NCBI GenBank assembly: GCA_021521415.1
Contig: JAIQDT010014617.1
Location: 62,001-126,000, forward strand
Source: Bidens hawaiensis
Taxonomy: Eukaryota; Streptophyta; Magnoliopsida; Asterales; Asteraceae
DNA: 64,000 nucleotides
Direction of reading: 5' to 3'
The notes beneath the pieces were generated by a model. That model saw only the letters and a program-made list of their open reading frames with translations. It was not told where the DNA came from and made no database searches. Shown here piece after piece: positions 34,831-47,880 of the stretch. Position 1 is the first letter of the stretch, and each line of letters starts with the position of its first letter. The translations under genes and the position numbers were made by a program.

Positions 34831-35641
34831 CCCAATACAAGCAGGGAGAGGCGATAGAGATGTTTATTTTAGGAATAGAGATTGTGTTTGTAAAATATAA
34901 TATCATGATTTTTTATGGTTACCCATTAGTTATAGATATTTTAGTATTTGGGGTAAATTATCTTCATGTTCATCAATTGTGTCCAGAGAACAATTTAGCA
35001 TCAAAGCTAAGTGAACTTTATTCAAATGGATTTTGATCTTGATGACTAATTTTCTAACTTTGATGCAGTTAATGAAGCGAGAACTATATTCATGTGATTT
35101 TGATATGAAGAATTGACAGGTTGTTTGATATTTGATAACTTGGTTCTAAATAAACTTATTGTATCTATTTAGTCTTTACACCAAAAACTCATCTTGTAGG
35201 TTCTAAATAACACCCTCAAAGTAAAGTGTACAAAAAAACCACAAATGAATTTATGCAAGTATGAACATTATAAGTCAACCCTTTTCTCCAACCATCACCA
35301 CACCCCCACAAACACCAGCAACATCCTACTCATAGGAGAGCTGTTGTTGGGTCCGCAAAGCTAAGGGTGCAATGAGGCTGAATCTTTCCGGGCAGAAAGG
35401 CTGCTCCCAGTGACCTAACTGCTACACATAACTAAGTAAAAACCAACAAACATGATATTTTACAAAGCCTTTTAAAACACTCTCATTGCACTTGTGCAAC
35501 CTCTATCCCTAAAATAAACATCTCTAGTCTGTGTCACTATCATCTCTCCCCATGCCATTTACGGTCCTCTCCATAAAAGCTACATGCAACTATTAATCGC
35601 TCGCTCGGCTATTCTCAACCCATTGGTCGTCCACGAATCGA
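34831..35641. other. Space between the two convergent EMSY-LIKE genes
   Basis: Holds both 3' UTRs. 35330-35430 has AGGCTGAATCTTTCCGGGCA and AAAGGCTGCTCCCAGTGACC, resembling a tRNA-derived SINE-like repeat, unproven. The ORF at 34779-35036 is a read-through of exon 10 in another frame. Confidence 0.4.
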
Positions 35642-38600
35642 TCATCGCCCCCCTTCATCTGTGACACCAACCAACAAGTAAAAACCATAGTAGAGTTGAA
35701 ATGAGCTGGTAAATAATATAATCAAAAGTAAAGATTTATCATGTTTTTATCAGATTGCATTCAAATGAAGAACAGTTGATTTAAGCATTATGTCTTTAAC
35801 GTAAAAAGTAAACCATAGTATAGTTGAAATGAGGTTGTACCGCTTTCATCATCCGAGACATCCGCTAATCTTGCAATGGCATCCACAAGTGCTTGTTCAT
35901 GTTCCTGCATAATATCAAAATCAATAATGACATTTAAAAAAAAATAGTACAAAACTTCAGACTTTGTGTTGTTCTAACCTTCAAGACTTTCCTAGCTTTC
36001 TCTATCTCAAGAGGATCTGGGTGACTAGTTCCAAACACCCTCTCCACCTGCACATGTTCATCAATAAAAAAACCGTTAAACAAGAAAATACAATTTAACA
36101 GAATCTGAAACTGGCCTCGAGTGTTAAATTATTTACCTCCTTAATTAGTGTATCAGTGTTGAGTAATTGAATATCATCTAAACCCTTCTTTCCTATGCCA
36201 TTCTGTGATGGTGGAAACTCCTTTCTTGTTTGACCCTTGGTCATCCCTCTGCCTCTTCCTCCACCTGCACCATTATCTCGTCCAACGGGTCGACCCGTTC
36301 CATGACCCAATCCACGATGAGGAATCCCAGGGTCCTCACCGTCCACCCATTGTATATCCTCTGGAGATATCTATTATGCATCAACGAGAAATAATACAGA
36401 TATTTTTAAAATGATGAAGAAAAAAACATAGCAAAAGATATATCTACGCATACCTCAGCAAGATTAACCCACTCCCATGTCTCATTTGCCGTATACATAT
36501 CATATACTAGAGCATGCCGACCCTGAAAGTCATATTTTCAGCACATCTTCCAGGATTGGAGGCAAAAAGTCATGAGTGCATGCATGTAAGGAAATCAAAC
36601 TACCTCAACAGGATTGTAGTCTGTTATTGTAGCTTCATAGAAATTGTTGTCATCAGGCCACCTGGTTCTTACTTTTTTCCCAATTAATGGGGAGAATGCA
36701 GATGTTTCAGCATGCACGTTTGCAACAGCACCAGAAGTGGCACGGTTACCAACTTGGGCCCTGCCATTTGGGCCTGGAGGTTGCTGAGGCTTTATGGAAG
36801 ACGCCCCACCCATCATCTGACCATGACAAAACAAGAGTGAATTGGTGAACAGCATAAGATAAAAATGGTAAATAGAAGTAAATATAAAAATGAGCTTACA
36901 GATTTCTTGTTTTTCCCCTTACTCCCTGTCACTGGTGCTCTTCTAGCAGATGAAGAAGCGGGTAGAGGTACATGTTGTGGTGGCCCACCAAAGGACTGAG
37001 AAGGTCCTGATGAGGTCATCTTCTGCTTCTTACGGGTTCCTGAGACAGATGGACTCGGTAAGGGATCGTGAACCGCTTGACTCGTGTTGACCATCCCAGG
37101 TTGAAGCCCACTCGACTGTCTCCACTCCCTAATGTCATCATAATACATAGCCAGAAATCAGAAAAGCAAGTTCAACATCATAACATGGCAATATACGTTT
37201 TAGTAACTATTGGACCTTATTCTTCGGATTACATCGTCTGAATTTACTTTAAGCAAAAGCTCCCTGTGTTCTTCATTTGACAGTCTCAATTCTTTTCGGA
37301 GCTCGGTGATTAAACCTTCCTTTTCCTGGACAAATTCATTTATTGAACATCTAAGATTTAAAACACGTAAGATTCATGCATATATATAATGACAAAACAT
37401 ACCCAAGTAATTGCATCTGCTTGAGCTTTGAAGGCTCGTAAAACTGAAATGTATGCTTCCTGCTCAAGGAGATGTATTTGGGCTTCCATATCATTTTCCC
37501 CATACATCCGAGGAGGATATTGTACGCCACCCATAACTGCAGCTCTTCCATTACCTGCCACACGTCCACCTCTCGGAATTCTGTTTTGATGAGATGGCGG
37601 AAGATCATCATCAGTTCCTGCCATTAATACAAACCATTAACATAAACTAATCACCCAGTCCATTAGCGTCCGCGATACTACATGGGTGATCCCATTTCCA
37701 TACATGTTTGCTGTTTTTCTACATCTAGTACTATTACATTGAATATGCTTCAACACATATTGTACATGTTAGTCTTAGATTGCATACATTTATGAAAGAT
37801 ATACAATTTTTTCTTATCTTACTGTTCTGGAGAAAGGTTCTAGTTAGACCTTGGTAATATGAATCTAACCATTTAACTATGATATAAACATCTGTCCTAA
37901 TATATCTACCCACTTCAAGTAAATGATGACAATCATTAGAAGGCATAATCTCCAAAGGACAGATATATATGTACAAGAGTGAGATGGCATCTACATTATC
38001 AGGATGCGAGGAGCAACCAGACCCAACAACCTAGAACCCAACGGCGATACCTACCCGCGACCGGCACTTGACTGTGATTCTACATGGATTAAGGAGTTGA
38101 ACGCTTATCTGAGAATTAAAATTTGAAGACGCTTATCTGGAGTTCGAATCTTTCTTTAACTTTTATTCAAGAGTATTATCTTTATCATTCATTAGTTTTA
38201 TCTCTTGTGGGGTTGTTATCTTGTTTTTAGGTCAAACCTTTATAAGTACTTAAGCTTTTATAAGCTTTGAACTAAAAACAAGATAACAACCCCACAAAAA
38301 ATTAAACTAATAAAAAATAAATGAAACGATTGAAATAAAATATAAACAAAAGATTCAAATTCAAACTCCCAGCTATACATCTACACATTCGAATTCTCAG
38401 ATAACCGTTTGGCTACTTAATCTATGCAGGATCACAGTCAAGAATCAATACTGAGTCACTGTCGAGTATCAGGTCATCGAAACCAGTACCCCGGGGCATC
38501 ATCTGCTCCTGCAGCACTTTCGGTTAATGAAAAGAAATTCACCTATGAGTTATGTTATCCTAAAAATGTGAGAGCAAAAACTTTCTAGTGCTTTACATAT

Positions 38601-40213
38601 TTGAAACAACAAATTAGCTCTTATTGGGGAACAGGAATCAGAAGTGATTTACATACGATATATGCATCACAGATGTTTAAACCATTTTATATTTTGTTGA
38701 TATTCCACTAGTACCAACCACGAACATATAGAAATTACAGTTGCACTATCATCATGTACTTGCAGTCACCCAAAAAGGATGGAACCATCATTCATATGTA
38801 TGTAAAACAAGCAGCATGGATTCGGATAATATACAACATTATATACCATTCCAGGTTTCCAGTTCATTAGGACATGAACCTAAATCCAACAAAGTAGCAG
38901 ATTTACTACGAGAATTACCCCTCAACAAGGACCACACTTCAGAAAGGTAAAAAAATAGCTATGGTCTATGTTCTAATTAGCATATGTGCAGTTTCAATGC
39001 AAGCAGGTGTAAATGAATATTTGTCAAGCTCCATTTGTGCCTATTTTGAAGCTCTAACTGTTAGAAAGGCAAGTACCAATCCATGAATTAATCAGTATTT
39101 CAGTATATACATCCAATAACATACAGAGTATTAGACAAGTTACATGATTTAACATAGACTAGATGGTATCTATGTGTAATATTATTCTCTAAATATAGAA
39201 ACCCTACGTAACCCTACTTGATACACAATCAATATACAACACATTCACTGGTTTATCTAAGAGGAATGTCTTAATACTCGTTTTATGGTTCCTAAATTAG
39301 GTTACTTCTTGAGCACACTTATCATTCATCAGCGAGCCTCTACTCCTACCTCCGATCTGATCATCTGAACAGCATAGAGTTCATGTTTCAAACAAAAGAT
39401 GCAATCTTTGCTTAACAGCCATCATATCAAGCCACTAGAAACGCTGAGATGGTGAGTACATTGCTTAAAAGCATTGATGTACAAAGAGATTAAAGGTATT
39501 ATGCACGAATATACCTTTGTAAACATTCTAAAAGACAACTGATAAATATATGTTCCCTTAATACGTAACTAAAAATCATGTCAAAACAATCTGAAAGATC
39601 ACGTGCTCCCGTCCTTTAAAAGTAGAACTAAAAAGAAAGCAACCAAAAGAAGCCCAGCATCAAAGATACGTCAGATACGCAAGCAGCCATCTTTAAATCC
39701 AAAAAGGAAGCTTACTCAAGATCTTTACTTAAGGGCCCTACTTGACTTATAATCAAATTATCATTTAATAACTACCAACCTTTGAGTTGACTATCAGAAA
39801 TCCAAGACGGTCTGGTGTAAGCACGCGCACATGAGCGAGAAAAAAAGAAACAGTTGGTCTACTCTACCACTCTACCTTATCCAATACAATAACACTTTGC
39901 TATTATATCACTTTTTCTCTGTATCATTCATTATTAATACCAAACACTAAACTTCACATTCTTCTTTTAACATTTATATCTCATTTAATAAAAGCCGACA
40001 CAAATTTCAACTAAATATAACTACTTTCTTCAGCATCAAATTTTAATAAATAATATTAATTAAGCCCTAATTAACAACATATACACAGACACAAAATGCA
40101 CAGAATAATAATAATAATAATAATAATTTATGAAATGATTCAAATAATCAATCAATCAATAGATAGAGAGTTAATAATAGCTTACCGCTGCTATCGTAAG
40201 GTTCGTAATCCAT
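35642..40213 (-). CDS. EML: EMSY-LIKE protein (ENT plus Tudor/Agenet domain), copy B
   Basis: Ten exons on the minus strand: 40213-40186, 37617-37403, 37325-37216, 37128-36900, 36816-36604, 36522-36454, 36370-36137, 36047-35979, 35904-35841, 35658-35642; also 415 residues. Exons 1-4, 6, 8 and 9 have exactly the lengths of copy A; exon 5 lacks one codon, exon 7 has four extra ([14 protein letters not shown] region), exon 10 differs (DEGGR end). Domains are the same: ENT ([20 protein letters not shown]) and Tudor ([20 protein letters not shown]). Intron 1 is 2.57 kb and contains a foldback repeat. Frames are intact, so both copies may be active. Exon 10 is inferred from a single splice acceptor. 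Confidence 0.9.
38067..38442. repeat. Foldback (long inverted repeat) in EMSY-LIKE B intron 1
   Basis: Outer arms CTTGACTGTGATTCTACATG and GGATCACAGTCAAG pair imperfectly. The inner arms 38205-38230 and 38272-38297 are perfect complements over 26 bp (TTGTGGGGTTGTTATCTTGT...). No coding sequence. In the intron's transcript it could form a long hairpin. Confidence 0.8.
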
Positions 40214-41307
40214 TGCCAGCTTGCAAACTAAACCCTAGGATTAATCGACAATTAACCGCGCAAAACCCTAGATTCACCAATTGGAATTGTAATTAATCAA
40301 ATTCAGATTCAATTGGAATCAAATTAAGATTCAATCGAAGGTGATTTTATTAATTAGGGTTTGGTTTTGGAGTCGAAAGCGATTGGTTGTTTTTAATTAA
40401 TTCATTCTTGTCTTTCACTTCCGCTCATGTCTTTGACTTTGACTTCCTACTTGTCTATGTATGTATATATTCAAGTCTTTTTAACAATATCTATGTTGAT
40501 TGATTCTGTTATTATTTTTAATTTCATTTCTTTTTTATTTGGAATCACAATGGTTAATGCTCATCGAAACAAGTAAACTGATTGTGTTACCGAGCAACGT
40601 GTTTACTACCGCATTCAATAACGCCCATGGTCGTCAATATTGTTTTGTTATGGTGAAAGGTGTCGATTCTTAGTACTTTGTTTCATGACATGATTCTGGT
40701 TAAATTATTGGTTGTTGGTATATGCGAGAAATTAACGGGTTTTGCATTTATTAGTATTTCTAATTTCTAATTGTTATGTGTTAATATAGATAGATCATGT
40801 AGTCATATATGAGACTATAAGTTGGGAATACTTGCATGATACAATTAAGGCTGAAATAATTATCCTCTGCTATACTCTTGTTCAATTGTATTTGAATAGT
40901 CTTCGCAAATCAATCAGTGTGATTATTATGTTATAGTTTTGATATAACTTAATTGAGTGTTTAGAACCATCTTGATTGATCCTAGCACATTTCGAAGTAT
41001 AAAGTCTTAGATTTCTTATAATTAGTCTTAATGATAACAAATGGTGATGATTTATATATAAGATGAGCGGCCCTCTCCCGATGGGACATTTATGTTCTTA
41101 AATCACTAAATTCAAACTCTCTACTATAGCAACATAATAACATCATCTCGGTTTTGTTATCTATAAACAAAGTTACATTTTAAGATTTTAAGTGTATGGA
41201 AATTTTAAGTGTAATGAAGAGTTTTTACATATGACGTGCCTCATCAAGACACTAGTATAGTCTGTGGATGTGAAGTGTGTTCTCGGGACACTAGTTTATT
41301 TTAATTA
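40214..41307. other. Promoter side of EMSY-LIKE B, no gene seen
   Basis: 40214-40400 is 5' UTR-like (AAACCCTA motifs on the minus strand, matching the copy A leader). The rest is AT-rich and without coding potential. Confidence 0.4.
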
Positions 41308-41876
41308 CAGTAGAAACTCTATAAAATAATATACTTGGGACCACCAAAATTTATTAATTAAAAGAGTTATTAATTAATCAATATATTAATAATTATTAAC
41401 TTATATATTAATTAATATTTTATTAATTTATAGTAGAATGCTTAGTTTACAAACACTTTTCAAGCTTCCACTTAATTATTCTACAATGGAGCCCCCTTCG
41501 CGAAACGAAGCTATTAAAGCGGCAATCACATTGAACAATTTCTTGTTGAGCTATGAGAAAACAACACCAGAAGTTCTTACCATGCTAAGGAAAATTAGAG
41601 ACGAGATTCAAGGGGAAATTGATTTCAACAAAAAAACAAAAGACAATTGAGTCATTTTTCAAGAAACATTCATAAATCATACATGTAATATGCTATATAT
41701 AAGGAATTATTAATTTATATTTTATATGGGGTCTAAAGAAATTATCAAAAATGTATTATCTTATAATTTTAGCGAATTATTAATTTAGCACCCTAACTCC
41801 GAGTCGGGACCGGCAAAAAATATTATCTTAGAGAGTTTATTAAATAATCAAGTATTAATTTATCGAGTTTCTACTG
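41308..41876 (+). mobile_element. pogo/Lemi-like element (Tc1/mariner superfamily), internally deleted
   Basis: Ends CAGTAGAAACTC and GAGTTTCTACTG are perfect inverted copies, each bordered by TA. Subterminal ATAAAATAATA/TTATTAAATAATC stretches resemble plant pogo (Lemi1) ends. Only 569 bp remain, including the transposase C-terminus. Confidence 0.8.
41438..41675 (+). pseudogene. pogo-type transposase C-terminus
   Basis: Reads MEPPSRNEAIKAAITLNNFL then LSYEKTTPEVLTMLRKIRDE and IQGEIDFNKK. After an A-run the frame slips; in the next frame it continues QKTIESFFKKHS and stops at 41673-41675, the normal end of plant pogo/Tigger-like transposases. One extra A at about 41630 explains the break. 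QKTIESFF fits the PCNA-binding box (QxxIxxFF) reported for pogo transposases. The catalytic domain is gone. Confidence 0.8.
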
Positions 41877-41925
41877 TAGTAGGTAGGTTTGATGATATGA
41901 AAGGACGAAGACATCGATACACTAG

Positions 41926-42218
41926 GAGCAATCTAATCCCTTTCCCTATCTCCAAAATCAAATTTACATTAAAAGTTAATACATTTTCTTTTTTGTTTTT
42001 CAATTAAATAATCTTTCTTTTTACATTTATCATTGCATTTCTTCTCTCCTTTATCCAAAACCACTTTCACAAAATATTAAGAAATTTTCTACAGAAACTT
42101 TTCAAATATACAGAAAATTCACTACAGTTTTTCTCTCTTTCACTCACGACTCTTTAAATCACTCCTTAAAATATAAAAACTCTACTCACATAAAACAATG
42201 TATACGATGGGAATTCTC
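41926..42218. mobile_element. Harbinger-like MITE, copy 1 of a small family
   Basis: Left GAGCAATCTAATCCC and right GGGAATTCTC, with TAG/TAA next to them. The ends resemble those at 50246-50554. Confidence 0.45.
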
Positions 42219-43041
42219 TAACATACATGAAATAATCCAATGTCTAGTAGTGAAACGTCCAAATCATATCGTGTATATATTCACTCCAACTCAGGTTTAA
42301 TTCATTAACTTCACATCCAATGCTCTTTCTCTGTTCAACTCCTTGACGTTTTCAACTGATACTCTTATCACATGTTTATGGTGACGAACCGTATTACTTG
42401 TTTAAAGTGATGCACCAACCGTATCACATGTTTATAGTGAGGAACCAACTTACGCAACCTTGTAATATCACATGTATATGCTGCAACAATTTTGTGTTAT
42501 TGGTAGGACTAACATTCAATCATAAAAAATCAGAACATGCAATACCCTCATCCTCAATGTGTGACCAATGTCAATCCCATTGGTGACTCGTTGCTCGCCA
42601 TTGGTCCGCGGATATACCAGTGTGTATCCGGTATACCAATTTATATCTTATGAGGTTAAAGTTTTTCTGTTGAAATACTCCATACCCAAAACCCAATTTA
42701 AAATGTCAAATACTTAAAAAGTGTCATTTATCTGATTTCTAACTTCAATGTGTTTATGTGCCTGACCAACTTACTTTCGGTCGTACCGTGTACACCAGTC
42801 GGTTTAACCATTCACAAGCACCCACAAAACGCATTCACTATGATACGACATTTCAAAAGCGTGATATTCTTCATAAGCATATATTAATTTTTCAAATCCA
42901 CAAAAACAAACACTGACAAATCATTCGACAACACGAAGTCAAAAGTTGGAATCCGTATACAAGAACACACATCAGACAAACAAGCCCATAAATCGCCTCT
43001 TTTTCAACACAAAGTTCATATATGATAGATATAACATCTCC
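42219..43041. other. Unassigned sequence downstream of the kinase gene
   Basis: 42370-42450 repeats a phrase of the type ATCACATGTTTATGGTGACGAACC three times imperfectly. 42920-43041 is the likely kinase 3' UTR. Nothing else recognised. Confidence 0.35.
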
Positions 43042-46000
43042 TTAAAAACCCGCCCATCCCGCAGGTTGAGAACTCGACTTACTTTCTTTCTTTTTGGAGT
43101 CACCGAAACCTTGAGGTGGACTCAAATGCACGTTTACCTGAGAGCTGGGAGTAGGAACCGCTGTAAAGCTTTCTGCTTCAAATCCCCAACTGGTGGCTGC
43201 TGCTGCTGCTGCTGCTGCCACTTCTACAGGCGGTTTGTTGTTCTGGTGGCCATTTCTGGTTCTAACAGATTTAGAGTTGGTAGTTGTTACAAGTGGGGTA
43301 GTTGTTACAGGTGGAGCCTCCGGAAACGCCTGCCATGAGTTTTGCTCAGACTTTGGAGGTGTGTCATCAAACAGTCCCTTTTCATCAAGCAAACATTAAT
43401 CAAGAACATATACCGATTGAACAACACAGTTTAAAGTTATTTGAATTATGTAAATATTAATTTGTTAAATATATATGACTACAAAAACTACATTAACACT
43501 AATCTATATTTAGATACAGAGAAAACCTTATGGATTTTAAATATACTAATATGGGAAACTTTTGCTGGGTTTGCCCTATTTCCACTGTATAAAACTTTAA
43601 ATTACAGCTTTGTCTTTTATGGTTGGGGTTTATACGCTACTCATGTCTGACTTCAATAAGTACAAAAAATGTCACTGAAGTTCATGTGTTGCAGCGGTTT
43701 TTCGTCCTTTGTCGTATAAAAGTTCTGTTATGTAACTTGCTAGATGATTAATGTGCCCTTTTCTAACTGACTTGTTAAAGGTTCATGTGAAGGTATTTAT
43801 TGTGTTTTTTTATTTTTATCTTCAAGTGTGTCCCACCCATTCTTTAGTTTTCAATATTAAATGGAGGGGTAGTTTTGTCATTTAAAATAAATTTAATAAA
43901 ACTTTTGAGAAATTTACCTGCTGAGTGGGAGACTGGTTTTGAATTACAGGAGATGACTGGATTTTGGTGGCGGTTTTAGTTGGTGACGGGGTTGTAGAAG
44001 CAAAAGTTTGCTTCAAATCATGAAGCTCTTGCCTCTGTGAGCGACAAATAGCAGATAACTTTTCATATTTGGAACTTAACTCACTTTTCTCCATATTAAC
44101 CTGCTTCAGCTGTCCCTTCAATCTTTCCACCTCAGCCTCTAACTGTTCTTCTTTTCCGGAGTCAACATTACTCATTCTGGGGTTAACTTTATTAATATCA
44201 AACTCAGTTGCAAAGGCATTTGTACCATCCTGGAAAAAGTTCATTTCGAAGTCCTTTGAAGGGCCAGATTTGTCCTGAACTGGTTTTTGTGAGGGACTAT
44301 TTTTGTGCATAGAAAATCGCCTTTCGGGAACACTTGGCTCTTCATCAAATGTAACTTTGCTAAGATCTTCAGCAACAGCTGTTTCCTTACCATGCTGAGT
44401 TGACCAAAATGCACCTATGGGCCCACCACTTCCCACCGGTTGAGGTGAGGTCCGTGCTGACTCAGCAGTGGTTGGAGGTGGAGGTGGACTTCTACGAGGC
44501 ATTGGACAAGATTTGTTTGCAGACTTTGGAATACCTGTTAATCCACCAGCACCAATAATAATAAATTGATTATAATAACAAAGTCCTAATTCTTGAGATT
44601 AGGTAATAATTTCGTGTTTTAAACCCGTTTATCATTAGACGGGTTGTATTATTATCTTGAACGGGTCAAATTAAGGATCAAGATAAAAGCATGGTTAAAA
44701 GTCAGAAAAGTTACATAAATCGTTTTATTCAAAAATTTAGATTAACATTGTTCTTACATTTGTGGCCTTGTGGGCCAACCAACCTACCCACCCTGCTAGG
44801 CTTGTGAACAAACACGAACAAAGCATGTTTGTGTTCGCTCGTTTAACTTAACTGAACAAACGATCGAGAACATGAACATTTAAACGAATAAGACTTTCTT
44901 TATCTTTGTTCGTTAAGAAAATGAATATGCTCACCCGTTAACAGTAAAAACGAACCGAACAAACACAAACAAAGCATGTTCGTGTTCGTTCGTTTAACTT
45001 AACAGAACAAATGATCAAATACGAACAACAAAAAGAATGGGGTTTTCTTGTTCGTTAAGAAGATGAATATGTTCATTCATTAACAGTATAAACAATCGGT
45101 TCATGAACGAACATAACTGAACATAAATTAACAAATGAGCTAAACTAGCTAAAAGAGTATAAGTAGTGTGAAAAACAACATGTGCCTAAAAAGTTTTGAA
45201 ACTAGACTAAATTGTAATGGACTAAAAAAAATTGAAAGAATATATTGACAAACGTAAACTGGCAAACTTAACATAAACAAATTCAAACAAAATAACGTAA
45301 ACAAACATTCACGAACATAAATGAGCGAACGAGACGTGTTCATCTTTCTTCGTTTAACTAAACAAACAAAAACTTTATGTGCAAATTTGTCCATTTATTG
45401 AATAAACGAACATAAACAAACTTCCCGGCAAATGTTTCACAGACTACTGAATGTTCAGTTCGTTTACAGGCCTACGCACTGCTTTGACGAATACTAAAAA
45501 ACGGCTTCTTTAACCTGAACCCGTTATGAACCCCCTCTACTTTAACTAATAATTAAAATAAAATACTTAATAGCAAATAGCAGATACTCAAATTAAGCTA
45601 GATATACCAATTTTGGGGTTAAACAAATGTCATCTGGCAAGTCTTTGTAAGATTTGAGATTTAAAGTTTGAACTACTCTAATAAGCCAGAGTTTTGATAC
45701 GATTAAATTGAATGTTCATAATTTCATATTAATAAGTGCACACTGCATTATGGCCAAAGTCAAGCCACTATAAAAAAATTTTAATAAAATTTGGTGTCAT
45801 ACCTTCAGTCATGTCAGTTTGAAGCATTTCAGGTGGTCTATCTGGTAATGACTTTTGTAATCCATCAGGTAACAGACCATTAACACGAAACCACACCTGC
45901 ATCAATCAAACAAAGTAGAATCAGTGATCATGGACATGTTATGTTCCATGAACATGTTCAATCTATAACTAACCTAAATTCATGGAGATGAATGTCCAAT

Positions 46001-47138
46001 CAAGCAAAGCTCTTGCCTGCGTGATGTCTGGTCTGGAATCTGGTGAAGATTGCAGCATGTCCCTGATTAAATCGGTAATGGATGAGCTGTACTTTGGTTG
46101 TTCTGGAATCCGATAGTTTCCGTTCAAAACTTGAAGCTTCGATTCACCATCAAATGCAGACTTGAAATAACATATGCGAAATAGAAGACACCCGATCGCC
46201 TGTATTAAATGAAGTTCCGCATCAGCATGTTTGTGAGTCAACCCAAACACGCTTTAGCATGTCACACAAGACACATAAAGACCAATAACCTTACCCAAAT
46301 ATCAACTTTCTCGCTTATAACTTCCCTAAGAAACAGGTCCCACATCTGAATCAAGAACAAAAGTTAGAAATGACGGAAAAAAAAAATTGATCTGAGTATT
46401 AATTATCGTGTGAAGAAAACAAGTCCTTTATTAAACCTCAGGTGATCTATAGGCAGGGGTTGTGTGCTTCCGTATATTGTCTTCTTCAAGGCCCATTTCT
46501 TCTGGCCTCTCAAAACGTTTATGATTCGTTGAAGTACTACCAAAATCACATAACTTCCATAAACCATCAGGTCCAAGCAAAAGATTCTCTGCCTTCAAGT
46601 CACTGCAGTTGCAGATTTAAAATTGGTTACTAAGCCATAAAGGAACAAATTGCAATATATGTATAGTGACTTACCGGTGAGCAATGGGTGGTGACTGACA
46701 ATGCATAGCAAAAACTGCATTACAGATATCCCTAAACATTAAAAGTATCTGTTTTTCCTCAAAAAAACCAGCACCTCTGCTCTCAAGAACACTAACCAGA
46801 GACTTACCACAATACTCCATTACAAGGAGTGCTTCCTTCGTTCTCTCCATATCAAAAATAGAATGAGCGCATAGCATAACAACATTCGGGTGTCCTTGAA
46901 GTGATTTCATCACAGATATTTCTTTCTTCACTAGTTCTAGTGATTCTTCATCATTACATATCATGTGTTTCAGTGCATACTGCTTTGAACCATTTAGAGC
47001 ATCTTGAGCCAAGTAAACACACGAGAACCCGCCCTCGGCGATGACGTGGCGAACATGGATTTTCAAATTTCCAATGTCGATCACGCGACCTTCAAGTCCT
47101 GATTTCTCCTTAGGCATGAATTGCTTGATTCTCCACAT
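43042..47138 (-). CDS. AAK1/NAK-family protein kinase (AP2-associated kinase-like)
   Basis: Seven coding exons on the minus strand: 47138-46675, 46602-46437, 46345-46295, 46199-46017, 45896-45803, 44534-43918, 43377-43042; 636 residues. The kinase domain (about 25-300) has the glycine loop IAEGGFSCVYLA, Lys57, catalytic HRD at 154-156, DFG at 174-176 and YRSPE, so it should be active. The family (AAK1, GAK, BIKE) phosphorylates clathrin adaptors in endocytosis. The C-terminal half is proline-rich, then a coiled coil (about 447-498, EEQLEAEVERLKGQLKQVN), then an eight-alanine run encoded by GCA repeats and a WAGF end typical of plant members. Exon 4 ends CAG|GCAAGA, a GC-AG intron; the next GT donor would break phase. 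Intron 5 holds a MITE. Confidence 0.9.
44797..45474. mobile_element. hAT-like MITE in the kinase gene intron 5
   Basis: Ends TAGGCTTGTGAACAAAC and GTTCGTTTACAGGCCTA are inverted copies; flanks CACCCTGC and CGCACTGC match at six of eight positions. The inside is packed with GTTCGTT/AACGAAC phrases. A relative is at 53421-53995. Confidence 0.7.
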
Positions 47139-47880
47139 ATTTGACAGCTAATGAAGAATCTACATAAAGTTAAAAAAAAATAGAGAATCATAAGCATTTG
47201 ATGTTTATAATGCAGTAATGTGTCATCAGAGAAGTTGCAACAATCAGGTCATAAAATGCGTAACACTTAAATGATTAAGCAATCAGGTCATAAAATGTGT
47301 AACATTTAAACGTTTAAGCTGCAGCAAAATGAAAGTACATTTCAGGTTAAGTTGGACTAAAAAAGCTTAAAGTTGTGAATCATATTACTATAAAAAGAAG
47401 ACGTAGTATTTAGTGTTTAAAATGATGAAAGCAAAGGCAATTTAAACTTTTGCAATTTGGAAGATCAAATCTTCATTCTTACGTTATTATATGCTGCCCT
47501 AATCAATCTTTACGGAAAAAATTATTAATAATATTGTCCTGATTTGATAAGTCCAGCAATCTGAATTCACTAATTAGATATGTCTATCTATTCAATAAGT
47601 GAGATTTCGCATCAACATAATAACTCTTAAGCTTACTTGAAACCTAATCGTACAAAGCAAAACCCTAGATCTACGTCTACTTCGCAAAATTAAATAAAAA
47701 AAGTCGTAAAAGAAAGAGTGAATAATAAACATTCAAAATTGATACCTGAAGAAAGAAAGAAAGAGAGTGAATTGAAGCGGATCGTTGTTGTATGAAGTGA
47801 TATTTGTGTTTTAGATCTGGATTATTATTTGTATTTGTAGGTGCTTTGAGGTGAAGAAGAAATTGACGTAAAGAAAGAAA
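47139..47880 (-). other. Kinase 5' UTR with a likely leader intron
   Basis: On the minus strand, CTTTCTTCAG|GTATCAATTT (about 47748) and CATTAG|CTGTCAAATATG (about 47150) frame a possible 0.6-kb intron ending a few bases before the start codon. 47750-47780 and 47865-47890 are GAAA-rich on the plus strand, that is CT-rich leaders. Confidence 0.5.

Noticed and set aside
34779..35036. An 85-codon frame after EMSY-LIKE A
   Set aside because: It overlaps the last exon in another frame and runs into the 3' UTR; composition is UTR-like.
45972..46016. Kinase exon 4 extended to a GT donor after MNLG
   Set aside because: The join would be out of phase with VWFRVNGLL; the GC donor keeps the conserved sequence.
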